Shown: one piece after another, positions 39,588 to 49,349 of the stretch
How positions within the stretch are numbered: position 1 is the stretch's first letter
How the letters are laid out: the number at the start of each line of letters is the position of its first letter
Assembly (NCBI RefSeq): GCF_018448925.1
Contig: NZ_RCWE01000023.1
Coordinates: forward strand, 20,507 to 84,506
Origin: Photorhabdus akhurstii
GTDB taxonomy: Bacteria > Pseudomonadota > Gammaproteobacteria > Enterobacterales > Enterobacteriaceae
Length of the DNA stretch: 64,000 bases
Reading direction: 5' to 3'
Made by a program: the position numbers and the translations under genes
Notes under the pieces: generated by a model
What the model saw: the letters and a program-made list of their open reading frames with translations, nothing else
What the model was told of the DNA's origin: nothing
Databases searched by the model: none

Positions 39588-40172
39588 ATGGCAAAGAAAT
39601 CACAACGGCAATCGATGGGACAAATCCGTATTATTGGCGGAAAATGGCGAGGCCGGAAATTACCTGTACCGGATAGCCCCGGATTACGTCCAACGACAGA
39701 TCGCGTCAGAGAAACGCTATTTAACTGGCTAGCCCCGGTTATTCAGGAAGCACACTGCTTAGATTGCTATGCAGGAAGCGGAGCACTTGGATTAGAGGCA
39801 CTTTCTCGTTATGCAGCACAAGTTACCCTGATTGAATATGAACGTAATATAGCCAAACAGCTTTCCACGAATTTGGATTTGCTCAGTGCCCAAAATGCCA
39901 AGGTCATTAACGACAGTGCATTAACCTATTTATCTCAATCAGGAAAACCCTACGATGTCGTTTTCCTTGATCCTCCTTTTCGTAAAGGAATGCTTAGCGA
40001 AACCATAAAATTGTTGGAAGAGCAAAATTGGCTGGCAGATGAGAGCTGGATTTATGTTGAATCTGAATCTGAATCAACGGCGATTGATGTGCCTGTTAAC
40101 TGGCAACTTCATCGTGAAAAAGTCGCCGGACAAGTCGCATACCGGCTCTATATCCGTTATTTACCTGCATAA
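39588..40172 (+). CDS. rsmD: 16S rRNA (guanine(966)-N(2))-methyltransferase RsmD
   Basis: The 194-residue protein has IRIIGGKWRGRKLPVPDSPG, RPTTDRVRETLFNWL, the SAM site CLDCYAGSGALGLEALSR and the catalytic DPPF motif (VVFLDPPFRKG). It methylates G966 of 16S rRNA in the 30S subunit. It diverges from ftsY, as in E. coli. Confidence 0.97.
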   Translation: MAKKSQRQSMGQIRIIGGKWRGRKLPVPDSPGLRPTTDRVRETLFNWLAPVIQEAHCLDCYAGSGALGLEALSRYAAQVTLIEYERNIAKQLSTNLDLLSAQNAKVINDSALTYLSQSGKPYDVVFLDPPFRKGMLSETIKLLEEQNWLADESWIYVESESESTAIDVPVNWQLHREKVAGQVAYRLYIRYLPA

Positions 40173-40194
40173 TGATTACCTTGGAGTAACACTG

Positions 40195-40458
40195 ATGTTT
40201 ATTCAATTGGGCAAACTGTTAATGATCTGCGTTTGGGGATTTCTGATCTTTAACCTGATCCATCCATTTCCAAAACCATTGAAGTATTTTATGGATGTCG
40301 CCATGATTTTCATGGTGGTCATGCATGCATTTCAAATGCTGCTTCTGAAAGCCAGTCAGCCAAAAGAGCAAAAACTCTCCAGCCTGATGCAAACCAAAAT
40401 CTTCTTTTTTGGTGTCTTTGAGCTACTGTCAATGCAGAAAAAACAACGGAAAGAGTAA
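40195..40458 (+). CDS. yhhL: YhhL-like membrane protein (DUF1145)
   Basis: The 87-residue protein begins MFIQLGKLLMICVWGFLIFN and has two or three hydrophobic segments plus NLIHPFPKPLKYFMDVAM and FFFGVFELL, matching YhhL. The function is unknown. It starts 22 bp after rsmD with TTGGAG upstream, the same order as in E. coli. Confidence 0.88.
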   Translation: MFIQLGKLLMICVWGFLIFNLIHPFPKPLKYFMDVAMIFMVVMHAFQMLLLKASQPKEQKLSSLMQTKIFFFGVFELLSMQKKQRKE

Positions 40459-40713
40459 AAGCCATCACCTCAAATAGTGGTCACAGCCCCACAACACCCG
40501 GAAAGTATATACAATTATGTGAGGAATGATTCATTTCATTCCCCTTTCCGGTATGAGTCCAAAAACTGTCGCCATCTATCTCAAACAGATAAACCATTTT
40601 TTAATTCACTGCCTATTTCCGCACAGATACTTAAACCAATCATCATTATTTCAGTATATATTTTGATAGTAAGAGAGCAGACCCCTTATCCATCACTTAT
40701 TTAAGGAACGAAG

Positions 40714-41340
40714 ATGAGCTGGCCATTTATCGCAGTATTTTTTTCTGGTTGGTTGTATGTTGACGCAGCTTACCGTGGTCCAAACTGGCAAAGGTGGCTA
40801 TTTAGGCCAATCACTTTGCTATTGTTGTTATTGTGGGCATGGCAAGCACCTGAGCTGCATATTTCAGGCTATTTAATCTGTCTTGGGTTATTGACTGCTT
40901 TAATATCAGATGCTCTGCGTATGCTCCCCAGTAAGTATTCACTATTCTCTCTAAGCACATTATTCCTCTGTTATCTGCTCTACACGATAAGCTTTGTATT
41001 GCAGATGAATTTCAGTTTCTTCTTCCCGTTGCCATTAATTTTACTGGTTCTGGGTTCCATTATTCTGCTGGTCATTTGGAATAAACTGGAGGAGATGCGC
41101 TGGCTGGTTGTCGCCTCAGTCGTTATGCTCCTGATAATGGTGTGGATGGCAGGTGAACAATACTTCTCCCTTAATACAGCGTATGGTTTCTCTCTGTTAG
41201 CAGGCACTATCTTGTTGTTACTGTCACACAGTTTCTGGCTGATCAACAATTACCGCCTCCAATTCAAATCTTCTAAGGCGATTGTAGCAACCTGTTATTT
41301 TATCGGTCATTTTCTAATTATTCGTTCCCTTTATCTTTAA
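40714..41340 (+). CDS. yhhN: Lysoplasmalogenase (YhhN/TMEM86 family)
   Basis: The 208-residue protein has about eight membrane helices. The family acidic motif is seen as LGLLTALISDALRMLP. Family members hydrolyse the vinyl-ether bond of lysoplasmalogens, but the natural role in bacteria that lack plasmalogens is unclear. TAAGGAACG precedes ATG 40,714. It sits between yhhL and zntA as in E. coli. Confidence 0.88.
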   Translation: MSWPFIAVFFSGWLYVDAAYRGPNWQRWLFRPITLLLLLLWAWQAPELHISGYLICLGLLTALISDALRMLPSKYSLFSLSTLFLCYLLYTISFVLQMNFSFFFPLPLILLVLGSIILLVIWNKLEEMRWLVVASVVMLLIMVWMAGEQYFSLNTAYGFSLLAGTILLLLSHSFWLINNYRLQFKSSKAIVATCYFIGHFLIIRSLYL

Positions 41341-41411
41341 GAGAAAAATTATATTGAAAATGAACAGCCGTACTCAGTCGCACAATTTACCAATTTATTT
41401 TCTTTTTTTGT

Positions 41412-41443
41412 TTGACTCTAGAGTAGGCTCCAAAGTGTAGAGT
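41412..41443 (+). promoter_or_regulatory. ZntR-type operator and promoter of zntA
   Basis: TTGACT (41,412-41,417) and TAGAGT (41,438-41,443) are separated by a 20-bp spacer holding a dyad with CTCTAGAG and CTCCAAAG arms. This overlong spacer is the hallmark of MerR-family promoters, and the E. coli zntA site is very similar. Zinc-bound ZntR would untwist it. The ATG lies 42 bp downstream. Confidence 0.85.
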
Positions 41444-41484
41444 TTGCTCATTATCTTTGAGTTAACTCTGTTCAGGGGGAGTCC

Positions 41485-43764
41485 ATGTACTCAAATTCAA
41501 ACAAAAATAGTGCTCATCAACATAACCACCAGCATGGAAGCTGCTGTGCGACTACCGCTTGTTCAGATCAGGCTAAAAAAGTTAGTGAGCATTTACATAA
41601 TCATGAACATGGTAAGGATTGCTCACATAAGCATAACCATTCCCATGATACACAAGAGACACAAGCACCTGAGCTTTTGGCAAGCCAACGTTTCAGTTGG
41701 GTTGTTAATGGTATGGATTGTCCAAGCTGCGCCCGCAAAATTGAAACCGCGGTCAGCAAAATTCCAGAAGTGAAACAAGCCAAGGTTCTATTCGCCACAG
41801 AAAAACTAGTCGTGGATGCGGACACAGATATCCGTTCGGCAGTTATTCAAGCCGTTAATCAGGCTGGATTTTCTCTACGCAATTCCGATTCAAGTCAGAA
41901 AGCAGCAAAAAGCAGCCTCTGGAAAGAATTTGCCCCGATCATCACTCTTTCACTGATGATGCTGATAAGTTGGGGAATCTCTCACATCAATCCCTCATTT
42001 GGCCGTATTGCCTTTATTATCACCACCGTGATTGGATTGGTGCCTATTGTTACCAAAGCCTGGCAGCTCATACGATCAGGCACGCCATTCGCCATTGAAA
42101 CATTGATGAGTGTTGCCGCCATCGGTGCGCTGTTTATCGACGCCACCGCTGAAGCGGCAATGGTATTGCTACTGTTTATGCTTGGTGAAATGTTGGAAGC
42201 TTATGCTGCCGGCCGTGCTCGTCGAGGGGTTAGTGCATTGATGGCATTGGTGCCCGAAGAAGCATTACTGGTAAAAAATGGTGAGAAAAGAACTGTCCCA
42301 GTTTCAGACCTTCGTCCCGGCGATATTATTGAGATTGCTCCCGGCGGACGTTTACCCACTGACGCAGAATTACTCAATTCATTCGCCAGCTTTGATGAAA
42401 GCGCGCTGACAGGCGAATCTATTCCGGTTGAACGAATGCAGGGCGAGAAAGTTCCGGCAGGTTGTTTGTCCGTGGATCGTGCCGTCCAAATGAAAGTGCT
42501 GTCCGAACAGGGCAACAATGCCATTGACCGTATTCTGCAACTGATTGAAGAAGCCGAAGAACGCCGCGCACCGATTGAGCGCTTCATTGACCGTTTTAGC
42601 CGGATTTACACTCCGCTGATTATGCTGTTCTCTGCGCTGGTTATCATTATTCCACCGACTGTATTCAGCCAACCTTGGGAAACATGGATCTACCGTGGTC
42701 TGACTTTACTACTGATCGGTTGCCCTTGTGCTTTGGTGATTTCCACACCCGCCGCAATTACCTCTGCCCTTGCAGCCGCAACCCGCCGAGGTGCCTTGAT
42801 TAAAGGCGGTGCGGCGCTGGAGCAATTGGGACTAATCACCACAATCGCTTTTGATAAAACCGGTACGCTGACCGCCGGTAAACCACAAGTCACAAATGTA
42901 CAACCAGTAGAAAACATCAGCGAATCTCAGTTATTAACTTTGGCTTCCGCTGTAGAAAGCGGCTCTCACCACCCACTGGCTAAAGCCATTTTGCAATATG
43001 CAGAAAGTAAACAGGTTAATATTACCGAAGCTGAACAGCGTAAAGCGTTGGCGGGGATTGGTGTTGAAGGTCAATTAGACGGTAAGCGAATTCTCGTCAG
43101 TGCGCCCGGAAAACTGCCAGAAAACACGTTATCTGATCATTGGAAACAAAAAATTGTTCAGTTAGAAGATTGCGGTAAAACCGTTGTTGCCGTGATGCAT
43201 GATGAACAATTTACTGGCCTTATCGCAATGCAAGATACGTTACGTCAAGATGCAATTGATGCTATCCGTTTACTAAAAGATCAAGGGATTAAATCAGTGA
43301 TGTTGACGGGGGATAACCCACGTGCAGCAACGGCAATTGCAGGTCAATTAGGAATAGATTTCCGCGCCGGGCTAATGCCGGAAGATAAAGTCAAAGCGGT
43401 CATTGCATTGAATAAAGATCACAACACAATGATGGTCGGCGACGGCATCAATGACGCTCCCGCAATGAAAGCTTCCAGTATCGGAGTAGCGATGGGAAGC
43501 GGTACTGATGTCGCTCTGGAAACCGCAGATGCGGCATTGACTCACAACCGTCTGACAGGTTTGTCGGAAATCATCACCCTTTCCCGCGCAACGCATAATA
43601 ATATCCGCCAAAACATAGCTATTGCCTTGGGACTAAAAGGTATCTTCCTTATCACCAGCCTATTGGGTATTACAGGCTTGTGGATGGCAGTACTGGCGGA
43701 TTCCGGCGCAACCGCTCTTGTGACGGCAAACGCGGTAAGGTTATTAAGGATTAAGCTGAAATAA
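41485..43764 (+). CDS. zntA: Zn(II)/Cd(II)/Pb(II)-exporting P1B-type ATPase ZntA
   Basis: The 759-residue protein has a His/Cys-rich N-terminus (residues 11-54, with HQHNHQHGSCC and HKHNHSHD), a metal-binding domain with GMDCPSC (C79, C82), membrane motif IGCPCALVIS, the phosphorylation site DKTGT and MVGDGINDAPAM. It pumps zinc, cadmium and lead out of the cytoplasm. The histidine-rich extension is longer than I recall for E. coli ZntA. It is controlled by the MerR-type promoter just upstream. Confidence 0.97.
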   Translation: MYSNSNKNSAHQHNHQHGSCCATTACSDQAKKVSEHLHNHEHGKDCSHKHNHSHDTQETQAPELLASQRFSWVVNGMDCPSCARKIETAVSKIPEVKQAKVLFATEKLVVDADTDIRSAVIQAVNQAGFSLRNSDSSQKAAKSSLWKEFAPIITLSLMMLISWGISHINPSFGRIAFIITTVIGLVPIVTKAWQLIRSGTPFAIETLMSVAAIGALFIDATAEAAMVLLLFMLGEMLEAYAAGRARRGVSALMALVPEEALLVKNGEKRTVPVSDLRPGDIIEIAPGGRLPTDAELLNSFASFDESALTGESIPVERMQGEKVPAGCLSVDRAVQMKVLSEQGNNAIDRILQLIEEAEERRAPIERFIDRFSRIYTPLIMLFSALVIIIPPTVFSQPWETWIYRGLTLLLIGCPCALVISTPAAITSALAAATRRGALIKGGAALEQLGLITTIAFDKTGTLTAGKPQVTNVQPVENISESQLLTLASAVESGSHHPLAKAILQYAESKQVNITEAEQRKALAGIGVEGQLDGKRILVSAPGKLPENTLSDHWKQKIVQLEDCGKTVVAVMHDEQFTGLIAMQDTLRQDAIDAIRLLKDQGIKSVMLTGDNPRAATAIAGQLGIDFRAGLMPEDKVKAVIALNKDHNTMMVGDGINDAPAMKASSIGVAMGSGTDVALETADAALTHNRLTGLSEIITLSRATHNNIRQNIAIALGLKGIFLITSLLGITGLWMAVLADSGATALVTANAVRLLRIKLK

Positions 43765-43786
43765 CGAAAATTGCCTAGCTATTATA

Positions 43787-43818
43787 AGGATATGAGTCTT
43801 ATTTCCGGCTCATATCCT
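43787..43818. terminator. Hairpin after zntA
   Basis: AGGATATGAG and CTCATATCCT form a perfect 10-bp stem 22 bp after zntA. It lies between convergent zntA and tusA, but has little T run. Confidence 0.65.
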
Positions 43819-43915
43819 GTACCATTAGCAGGATGAATTCAGTGGTGAAAGCCCATTGACGTTCGAAGGCATGGTAAAAAACAAAAGCGTTCATTTCTCA
43901 ACTTGGCTGCTATAT

Positions 43916-44170
43916 TCAGAGTTGGCTCTCTTTTTTCCGCACCAGATAGCGATAAGGCATTTGTTCCGTTTCTTGCGCAACCAATTGGTGCTCCATAAAA
44001 CGGCAGAAACTGGGAATATCACGCGTAGTTGCCGGATCATCAGCAAGAATTAATAACATCTGCCCTGCTTCCATATGACGCACGGTTTTCCGTACCATCA
44101 TCACTGGCTCAGGACAGCGAAGCCCCTGTGTATCAAGGGTCTTGTCTGGATTAATAAACACATCGGGCAT
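43916..44170 (-). CDS. tusA: Sulfur carrier protein TusA
   Basis: The 84-residue protein has [20 protein letters not shown] with the sulfur-carrying C19, and [19 protein letters not shown]. TusA accepts persulfide from IscS and passes it to TusBCD for 2-thiouridine formation in tRNA. It lies between zntA and yhhQ, as in E. coli, on the opposite strand from both. Confidence 0.96.
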   Translation of the reverse strand: MPDVFINPDKTLDTQGLRCPEPVMMVRKTVRHMEAGQMLLILADDPATTRDIPSFCRFMEHQLVAQETEQMPYRYLVRKKESQL

Positions 44171-44319
44171 AACTTATCTCTACAATTTCAGGCAATCTAT
44201 GAAACTGGATTATATTATAAAAAAGCTAGCAAAAATTAACTTTACATACAGGCATTTTGAATTTGTGTACAACCGACGTATCATGTGAGGCGTCGTCAGT
44301 TAAAACGGCAGATATTTGA

Positions 44320-44352
44320 TTGGGTTCCCTCACCCCATGTTCCAAAAAGGTA
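44320..44352 (+). promoter_or_regulatory. Probable preQ1-I riboswitch at the yhhQ ribosome-binding site
   Basis: TGGG and CCCA form a short stem around the loop TTCCCTCAC, followed by TGTTCCAAAAAGG. The GGUUC after the stem, the A-rich tail and an AGG ribosome-binding site able to pair with the CCU in the loop fit the compact preQ1-I pseudoknot. Its place before a queuosine-precursor transporter fits a switch that hides the ribosome-binding site when preQ1 is plentiful. It was not folded or scored. Confidence 0.6.
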
Positions 44353-44357
44353 CAATA

Positions 44358-45032
44358 ATGTTTTTATCAACTACAATTACACAACAGCGCACTACCACTT
44401 TAATTTGGCTTTCGCTATTTCATATTCTAATTATTATTTCCAGTAATTATCTGGTGCAACTCCCCGTCTCTATTTTCGGTTTTCATACCACCTGGGGAGC
44501 CTTTACTTTTCCATTTATTTTTCTTGCAACTGATTTGACGGTTCGTATCTACGGCGCCCCACTGGCAAGGCGAATCATTACCACCGTTATGCTCCCCGCA
44601 TTGCTGATCTCTTATATGATTTCTGCCCTATTTTTCCAAGGCGTGTGGCAAGAGTTTACCGCGCTGCTTGAATTCAATCTGTTTGTTGCCCGTATTGCCT
44701 GCGCCAGCTTTATGGCTTACTTCCTTGGGCAGATACTGGATGTATACGTCTTCAATCGTCTACGCCGGAGACGTAATTGGTGGGTCGCTCCCGCAGCAGC
44801 GATGTTCTTCGGCAACTTACTTGACACCCTTGCCTTTTTCTCTATCGCCTTCTATCGCAGTACCGATGCTTTTATGGCTGCTAACTGGATCGAGATTGGG
44901 TTAGTCGATTACTGCTTTAAGCTATTAATCTGCTTACTCTTTTTCCTACCCGCTTACGGCATTTTATTGAACCTAATCCTCAAATATTTCTTTAACTATC
45001 AAACTAATAGTACCTATATTCAAGTACGCTGA
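44358..45032 (+). CDS. yhhQ: Queuosine precursor transporter YhhQ
   Basis: The 224-residue protein has six or so membrane helices with GAFTFPFIFLATDLTVRIYG and FFGNLLDTLAFFSIAFY, signatures of the COG1738 family. It imports preQ0/preQ1 for queuosine synthesis in tRNA. The ATG at 44,358 has AAGG upstream, inside the candidate riboswitch. Confidence 0.95.
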   Translation: MFLSTTITQQRTTTLIWLSLFHILIIISSNYLVQLPVSIFGFHTTWGAFTFPFIFLATDLTVRIYGAPLARRIITTVMLPALLISYMISALFFQGVWQEFTALLEFNLFVARIACASFMAYFLGQILDVYVFNRLRRRRNWWVAPAAAMFFGNLLDTLAFFSIAFYRSTDAFMAANWIEIGLVDYCFKLLICLLFFLPAYGILLNLILKYFFNYQTNSTYIQVR

Positions 45033-45057
45033 TTTTTATACGCCCGACAAATACCTG

Positions 45058-45086
45058 TCTCTTAATCAGATCGCCTGATTAAGAGA
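45058..45086. terminator. Bidirectional terminator between yhhQ and fucR
   Basis: TCTCTTAATCAG and CTGATTAAGAGA form a perfect 12-bp stem with a 5-nt loop between two convergent genes. Confidence 0.75.
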
Positions 45087-45116
45087 TTGGACAAGGTAAT
45101 AGCCTGCCACCTTGCC

Positions 45117-45818
45117 CTAATAATTCGATATTATGTCAGTGATATTACTACGATTTCCTATTCTAATTTCGCTTTTTCGGTTAATTTTACTCTTATCAAT
45201 TAGCAAAATTGATTGTAATGCTCGTTTTATAAGAATCTCTTTAAATTCCGCATTATCAATATTCGAATCCCATAAATCACCATTCGCATCAATGCCATCA
45301 CAGGAAAAAATAAATAGATCGATCTCTAGATTTTTCAATTGTGTAATAAGTGATGAACTAATATAACAAGCATATTTACGATGCAGCACTCCCCCTGAAC
45401 TGATTAATTGAATATTTTTCTTCTTTGATAATTCATGACAAATACGAATGCTATTGGTAAAAATAGTAATATTAATATCAGGAAGTTGCTTTGCCAGATA
45501 CCAACATGTTGAACTTGCATCAAGTGCGATTATCATTCCTTCGTTTATCCAAGTCACAGCTTGCTGAGCAATAAGTGATTTACTCGAAAAATGGCTTTTA
45601 ACCCGCATGTTAAAAGGATCACCATTATCCTGTGTTTCCCTGTTTAAACTTTTTGCTCTCCCATGCAGACGAAGAAGATGACCATGCTCTTGGAGAAATC
45701 GCAAATCTCGGCGTATTGTCTCTTTACTTACTTGCAAAACTACGGAAAGTTCAGTGGTTGTTAACGATTCATGGTGATGGAGAAGATCCATGATTTTTTG
45801 ATGACGTTCATTTCTCAT
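45117..45818 (-). CDS. fucR: L-fucose operon activator FucR (DeoR family)
   Basis: The 233-residue protein has the DeoR helix-turn-helix SLTTTELSVVLQVSKETIRR and a sugar-phosphate-binding domain with EGMIIALDASSTCWYLAKQL, FTNSIRICHEL and IDLFIFSCDGID, all close to E. coli FucR. It activates the fuc genes in response to fuculose-1-phosphate. I start at ATG 45,818 (MRNERHQKIMDLLH), as in E. coli; the frame stays open for more than 50 codons upstream because it runs into a fucU remnant. Confidence 0.93.
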   Translation of the reverse strand: MRNERHQKIMDLLHHHESLTTTELSVVLQVSKETIRRDLRFLQEHGHLLRLHGRAKSLNRETQDNGDPFNMRVKSHFSSKSLIAQQAVTWINEGMIIALDASSTCWYLAKQLPDINITIFTNSIRICHELSKKKNIQLISSGGVLHRKYACYISSSLITQLKNLEIDLFIFSCDGIDANGDLWDSNIDNAEFKEILIKRALQSILLIDKSKINRKSEIRIGNRSNITDIISNY

Positions 45819-45881
45819 AAAGGAATCCCTTTGATATTGGGACAGAATAGGATGATTCTGCCCAATATCAGCATTAGAAAA

Positions 45882-45953
45882 CCACGCCTTGTTTAGCAAT
45901 ATATTTCCACATTTAGCCGTTTTCTCTGTGACGATGATAGCAAAAACGTTACC
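45882..45953 (-). pseudogene. fucU: fucU (L-fucose mutarotase) C-terminal remnant
   Basis: The frame upstream of fucR reads GNVFAIIVTEKTAKCGNILL and NKA, matching the last two dozen residues of E. coli FucU ([20 protein letters not shown]). The first 110 or so residues of FucU are absent, and the reading frame continues without a stop into fucR. It sits where fucU lies in the E. coli order fucPIKUR. The gene has been lost by deletion, leaving this stub. Confidence 0.8.
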
Positions 45954-46038
45954 ATTTCCTACTTTAACCGGCATGTTTAAAAGAGATGGCGAGAAGAAAT
46001 AAATAGGACAATTGTCTTTAACGGAAGATGACCTATTC

Positions 46039-47478
46039 CTATATAAAACTTTTAGCTAATGAATGATAAGCTTCTTGGTGCTCACCAGGTGTATACAGTT
46101 CATAGCGATAAGAAAACTGCTCACGAGCCTTTTCTGACGATTCATAGCAACCGATACCAAACCAAGCAAAGAAAGAAGCGCCTAATACCGTCGTCTCAGA
46201 TTCATTAACGACTTTTATAGGTAGGTTTAAAATATCTGCTTTTATTTGATTCCAAAGATAATTTCGGCTACCGCCGCCCACTAATATCAACTCCTTAGTA
46301 TGAAATCCGCTGATTTTTTCCAACAGAGATAGGTTTTGTTTTAATTGATATCCCAATGCTTCTAATGCGGCACGATAAAAATGACGTCGCTCAGTATTTA
46401 ACGTTATTCCACACCATCCCGCCTCGGAGGTTAATAAACGACAATTCATTCTTAAGTTATTAGCGCCGGGAGGAACAGATAAAGCTTCATGGATCATTTG
46501 AAAATAAGCATCCGAAGGAGAAATTCCTTGCCAAAAAAGCTGTCTGATCCATTCAAGTATTCCAGAAGCCAACCATTGTAATCCTGGATTAAAGACCCCT
46601 TTTCTTGCATCCAATTCACATGTAGAGCCAGTATAATGAGGCAAGATATGGGTATTCACATGAGAAGTACGTACCATCAGAATTTCCCAAGTGCCGGAAG
46701 ATAAAACAGGTTGATTCAAACCCGCACCTGAGCCAAATAAAGCAAATTGCGTATCATGTCCAGAAGAAATCACTGGAATTCCCGCAGGCAAGCGAAATTT
46801 TTTAGCTATCTCTGATGTCAAAGTACCAATTTGTTCACCGGCAGCAATTAGTTCAGGAAATAAAGTCTCTGAAATAGAAATCGCATCTAAAATATCCCCA
46901 CTAAACTGCTCCTTATGAATATTTAGCAACTGACTAGTCCCGGCCATCGTTCTATCAGTTGACATCACTCCTGTTAATCGATAATTAATTAAAGAAGAAA
47001 TAAATAACCATGCATGGGCTTTATCGTAGAGAGTAGGATGATTTTCCTTTAACCAAATTAATTTATAAAGCGTATTAAAATTAAATTGCCCGACACCGGA
47101 TATCGTTTGCAATTTCTCAGCGGAGAAGTAACGCTCAATATTTTCAACAATAGGGATTGTTCGTGGACACTTCCAACTAATTATTGGATAAAGTAGTCCA
47201 CCCTTTGCGTCGACCAATGTTCCATCAACACCAAAAGTCGTCACCGTTATTGCACGTATCTTATAACCCGATAATTGGGGGATAATCACACGACAACAAC
47301 CTGCCAACCGCTCTAAAATGGCATCCAGCGACCATATGTACCAATGAGGATTGGTTTTATCAGGCTCACTCGTATTCGGTGTTGACGCCTTTGCAATCAC
47401 ATCACCCTGAGAGTCAACCGCGATAGCCCGCACATTGGTGGCCCCACAATCCAAAACTAAAACCACATCTTGAACCAT
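46039..47478 (-). CDS. fucK: L-fuculokinase
   Basis: The 479-residue FGGY-family kinase begins [20 protein letters not shown] and has [37 protein letters not shown] and [19 protein letters not shown]. It phosphorylates L-fuculose at O-1. GGAGAGC precedes ATG 47,478. It follows fucI after 53 bp. Confidence 0.96.
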   Translation of the reverse strand: MVQDVVLVLDCGATNVRAIAVDSQGDVIAKASTPNTSEPDKTNPHWYIWSLDAILERLAGCCRVIIPQLSGYKIRAITVTTFGVDGTLVDAKGGLLYPIISWKCPRTIPIVENIERYFSAEKLQTISGVGQFNFNTLYKLIWLKENHPTLYDKAHAWLFISSLINYRLTGVMSTDRTMAGTSQLLNIHKEQFSGDILDAISISETLFPELIAAGEQIGTLTSEIAKKFRLPAGIPVISSGHDTQFALFGSGAGLNQPVLSSGTWEILMVRTSHVNTHILPHYTGSTCELDARKGVFNPGLQWLASGILEWIRQLFWQGISPSDAYFQMIHEALSVPPGANNLRMNCRLLTSEAGWCGITLNTERRHFYRAALEALGYQLKQNLSLLEKISGFHTKELILVGGGSRNYLWNQIKADILNLPIKVVNESETTVLGASFFAWFGIGCYESSEKAREQFSYRYELYTPGEHQEAYHSLAKSFI

Positions 47479-47531
47479 ACGCTCTCCTGTCATGGAATAA
47501 GAGGCGGTACAATTCATACCGCCGGCAGCCA

Positions 47532-49310
47532 CTATTTCTTATAGAGAGGACCATAGTTTTGACAGGCTCGGTAATCTGAACCCTCTGGCTCCATACCGTG
47601 CGCACTCCATGCAGAAGGACGATAAATGGCTTGCTCATCCACGTTATGCATACAAACTGGAATTCTGAGCATAGAAGCTAATGTAATGAAATCAGCGCCA
47701 ACATGACCAATAGAAAGCACTCCATGATTAGCTCCCCAATTCGCCATAACGGAGTACACATCCTTAAAGGCGCCTCTACCGGTTAAACGCGGAACAAACC
47801 AAGTTGTCGGCCAGGTTTCATTTGTCCGCTTATCCAGAACGTCATGGATATCTTTAGGCAACTCCGCACTCCAACCCTCAGCGATTTGCAGGACTGGGCC
47901 AAGACCTTTAATAATATTGACACGACTCAGGGTGAAAGGAACGCCGCCTTTTGTTAAGAATTTGGAGGAGAAGCCACCCCCTCTGAAATATTCATGAAGC
48001 GCCGGGCGCCATTGCGTTGCAGCCAGACAAGCATCCACTTCCTCTGCGGTAATTTCCCAATGAGGCTTCATCGTAGGATAGCCTTGAGCGTCTTTTTGGC
48101 AACAAGTTCCATCCAGCGTCGCAGAGCCTGAATTAATCAGATGAATCACCCCATTTTCAGCCTGTCCCGTGAGTTTTTTGCCCGTAACACGCTCGACAGA
48201 TTCTGGAGACCAGAAAGTTCGAACGTCAGCAAAAATCTGTGCCGTCCCTGTTAGCATATGGCCAAATAACATCGCAACGCCATTTAGACTGTCATTCTCA
48301 GTTGCGACCGTAAAGGGTTGACGGATGCCGTTCCAGTCAAATGAACTATTTAAAATCGCTTCCGCGGTATCACCATTAGGATATTGATCTGTCCAATGAC
48401 GTTGCCCCTGAAAACCCGCGACAATCGCGTTGTAGCCGAGTGCTTCTTCGCCATACCCTTTTTCTTTCAGTTTTGGGTTTCCCTGCATCATGTCGCGAAT
48501 GCAAATAGCCATGAGTAAACTTTCGCGAAGAACTTGACGACGACTTTCTGGTGAACGGTGATATTGTTTAGCATTCAGATCTTCACCATATTGGAAATAG
48601 TTATCTGCCCAAGATAAAGCAATCTCAAGTTCCTCTTCATCATATATTTGCTGATCAATACGACGGCGTAATTCTGTCATATCAACAGATTGGACTTTCA
48701 TACCAAGCCAAGATTCAAAAAAATCATGATCAACAATTGAACCTGCGATGCCCATTGATGCACCGCCAATAGAAAGGTAAGTTTTTCCTTTCATACTAGC
48801 AACAGCTAATCCAGCACGAGCAAATCGTAGCAATTTTTCTTTGACATCATCAGGAATACGAGTGTCATCAGCATCTTGAACTTCATGTCCGTATATAGAA
48901 AAAGCGGGGATACCTTTTTGCGAGTGGGCGGCTAAAGCTGCCGCAAGGTAGACTGCACCTGGACGTTCCGTCCCATTAAATCCCCAAATAGCTTTTGGTC
49001 TTGTTGGCTCCATGTCTAATGTTTCACTGCCATAACACCAACACGGCGTGACGGTAATTGTCAGACCAATATTTAATGCACTGAATTTTTCATCACAAGC
49101 CGCAGATTCAGCAAGACCAGCAATACATGTATCTGCAATAACGCATTCAACAGGGGTGCCACAAGCATGGTAAATATGTCCAGTTAATAAATTAGCTGTC
49201 GCTTTTGCCATATTCAGGGTTTGCTCTTCGAGTGATTCACGCACTCCCATACGGCGGCCATCAATAACTGGGCGAATACCAATCTTGGGTAAATTCATAT
49301 TCTTTCTCAT
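47532..49310 (-). CDS. fucI: L-fucose isomerase
   Basis: The 592-residue protein has [60 protein letters not shown] and the C-terminal [12 protein letters not shown]. The manganese-binding Glu/Asp/His residues are within conserved blocks. It converts L-fucose to L-fuculose (also D-arabinose to D-ribulose). GGAGG lies seven bases before ATG 49,310. Confidence 0.97.
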   Translation of the reverse strand: MRKNMNLPKIGIRPVIDGRRMGVRESLEEQTLNMAKATANLLTGHIYHACGTPVECVIADTCIAGLAESAACDEKFSALNIGLTITVTPCWCYGSETLDMEPTRPKAIWGFNGTERPGAVYLAAALAAHSQKGIPAFSIYGHEVQDADDTRIPDDVKEKLLRFARAGLAVASMKGKTYLSIGGASMGIAGSIVDHDFFESWLGMKVQSVDMTELRRRIDQQIYDEEELEIALSWADNYFQYGEDLNAKQYHRSPESRRQVLRESLLMAICIRDMMQGNPKLKEKGYGEEALGYNAIVAGFQGQRHWTDQYPNGDTAEAILNSSFDWNGIRQPFTVATENDSLNGVAMLFGHMLTGTAQIFADVRTFWSPESVERVTGKKLTGQAENGVIHLINSGSATLDGTCCQKDAQGYPTMKPHWEITAEEVDACLAATQWRPALHEYFRGGGFSSKFLTKGGVPFTLSRVNIIKGLGPVLQIAEGWSAELPKDIHDVLDKRTNETWPTTWFVPRLTGRGAFKDVYSVMANWGANHGVLSIGHVGADFITLASMLRIPVCMHNVDEQAIYRPSAWSAHGMEPEGSDYRACQNYGPLYKK

Positions 49311-49349
49311 GCGATTTCCTCCATACAAATAAAGTTGTTATTTGCTTTC

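Noticed and set aside
44316-44357. Extended N-terminus of YhhQ from TTG 44,316
   Set aside because: The extension covers the candidate riboswitch; ATG 44,358 has a proper ribosome-binding site and gives the family start.
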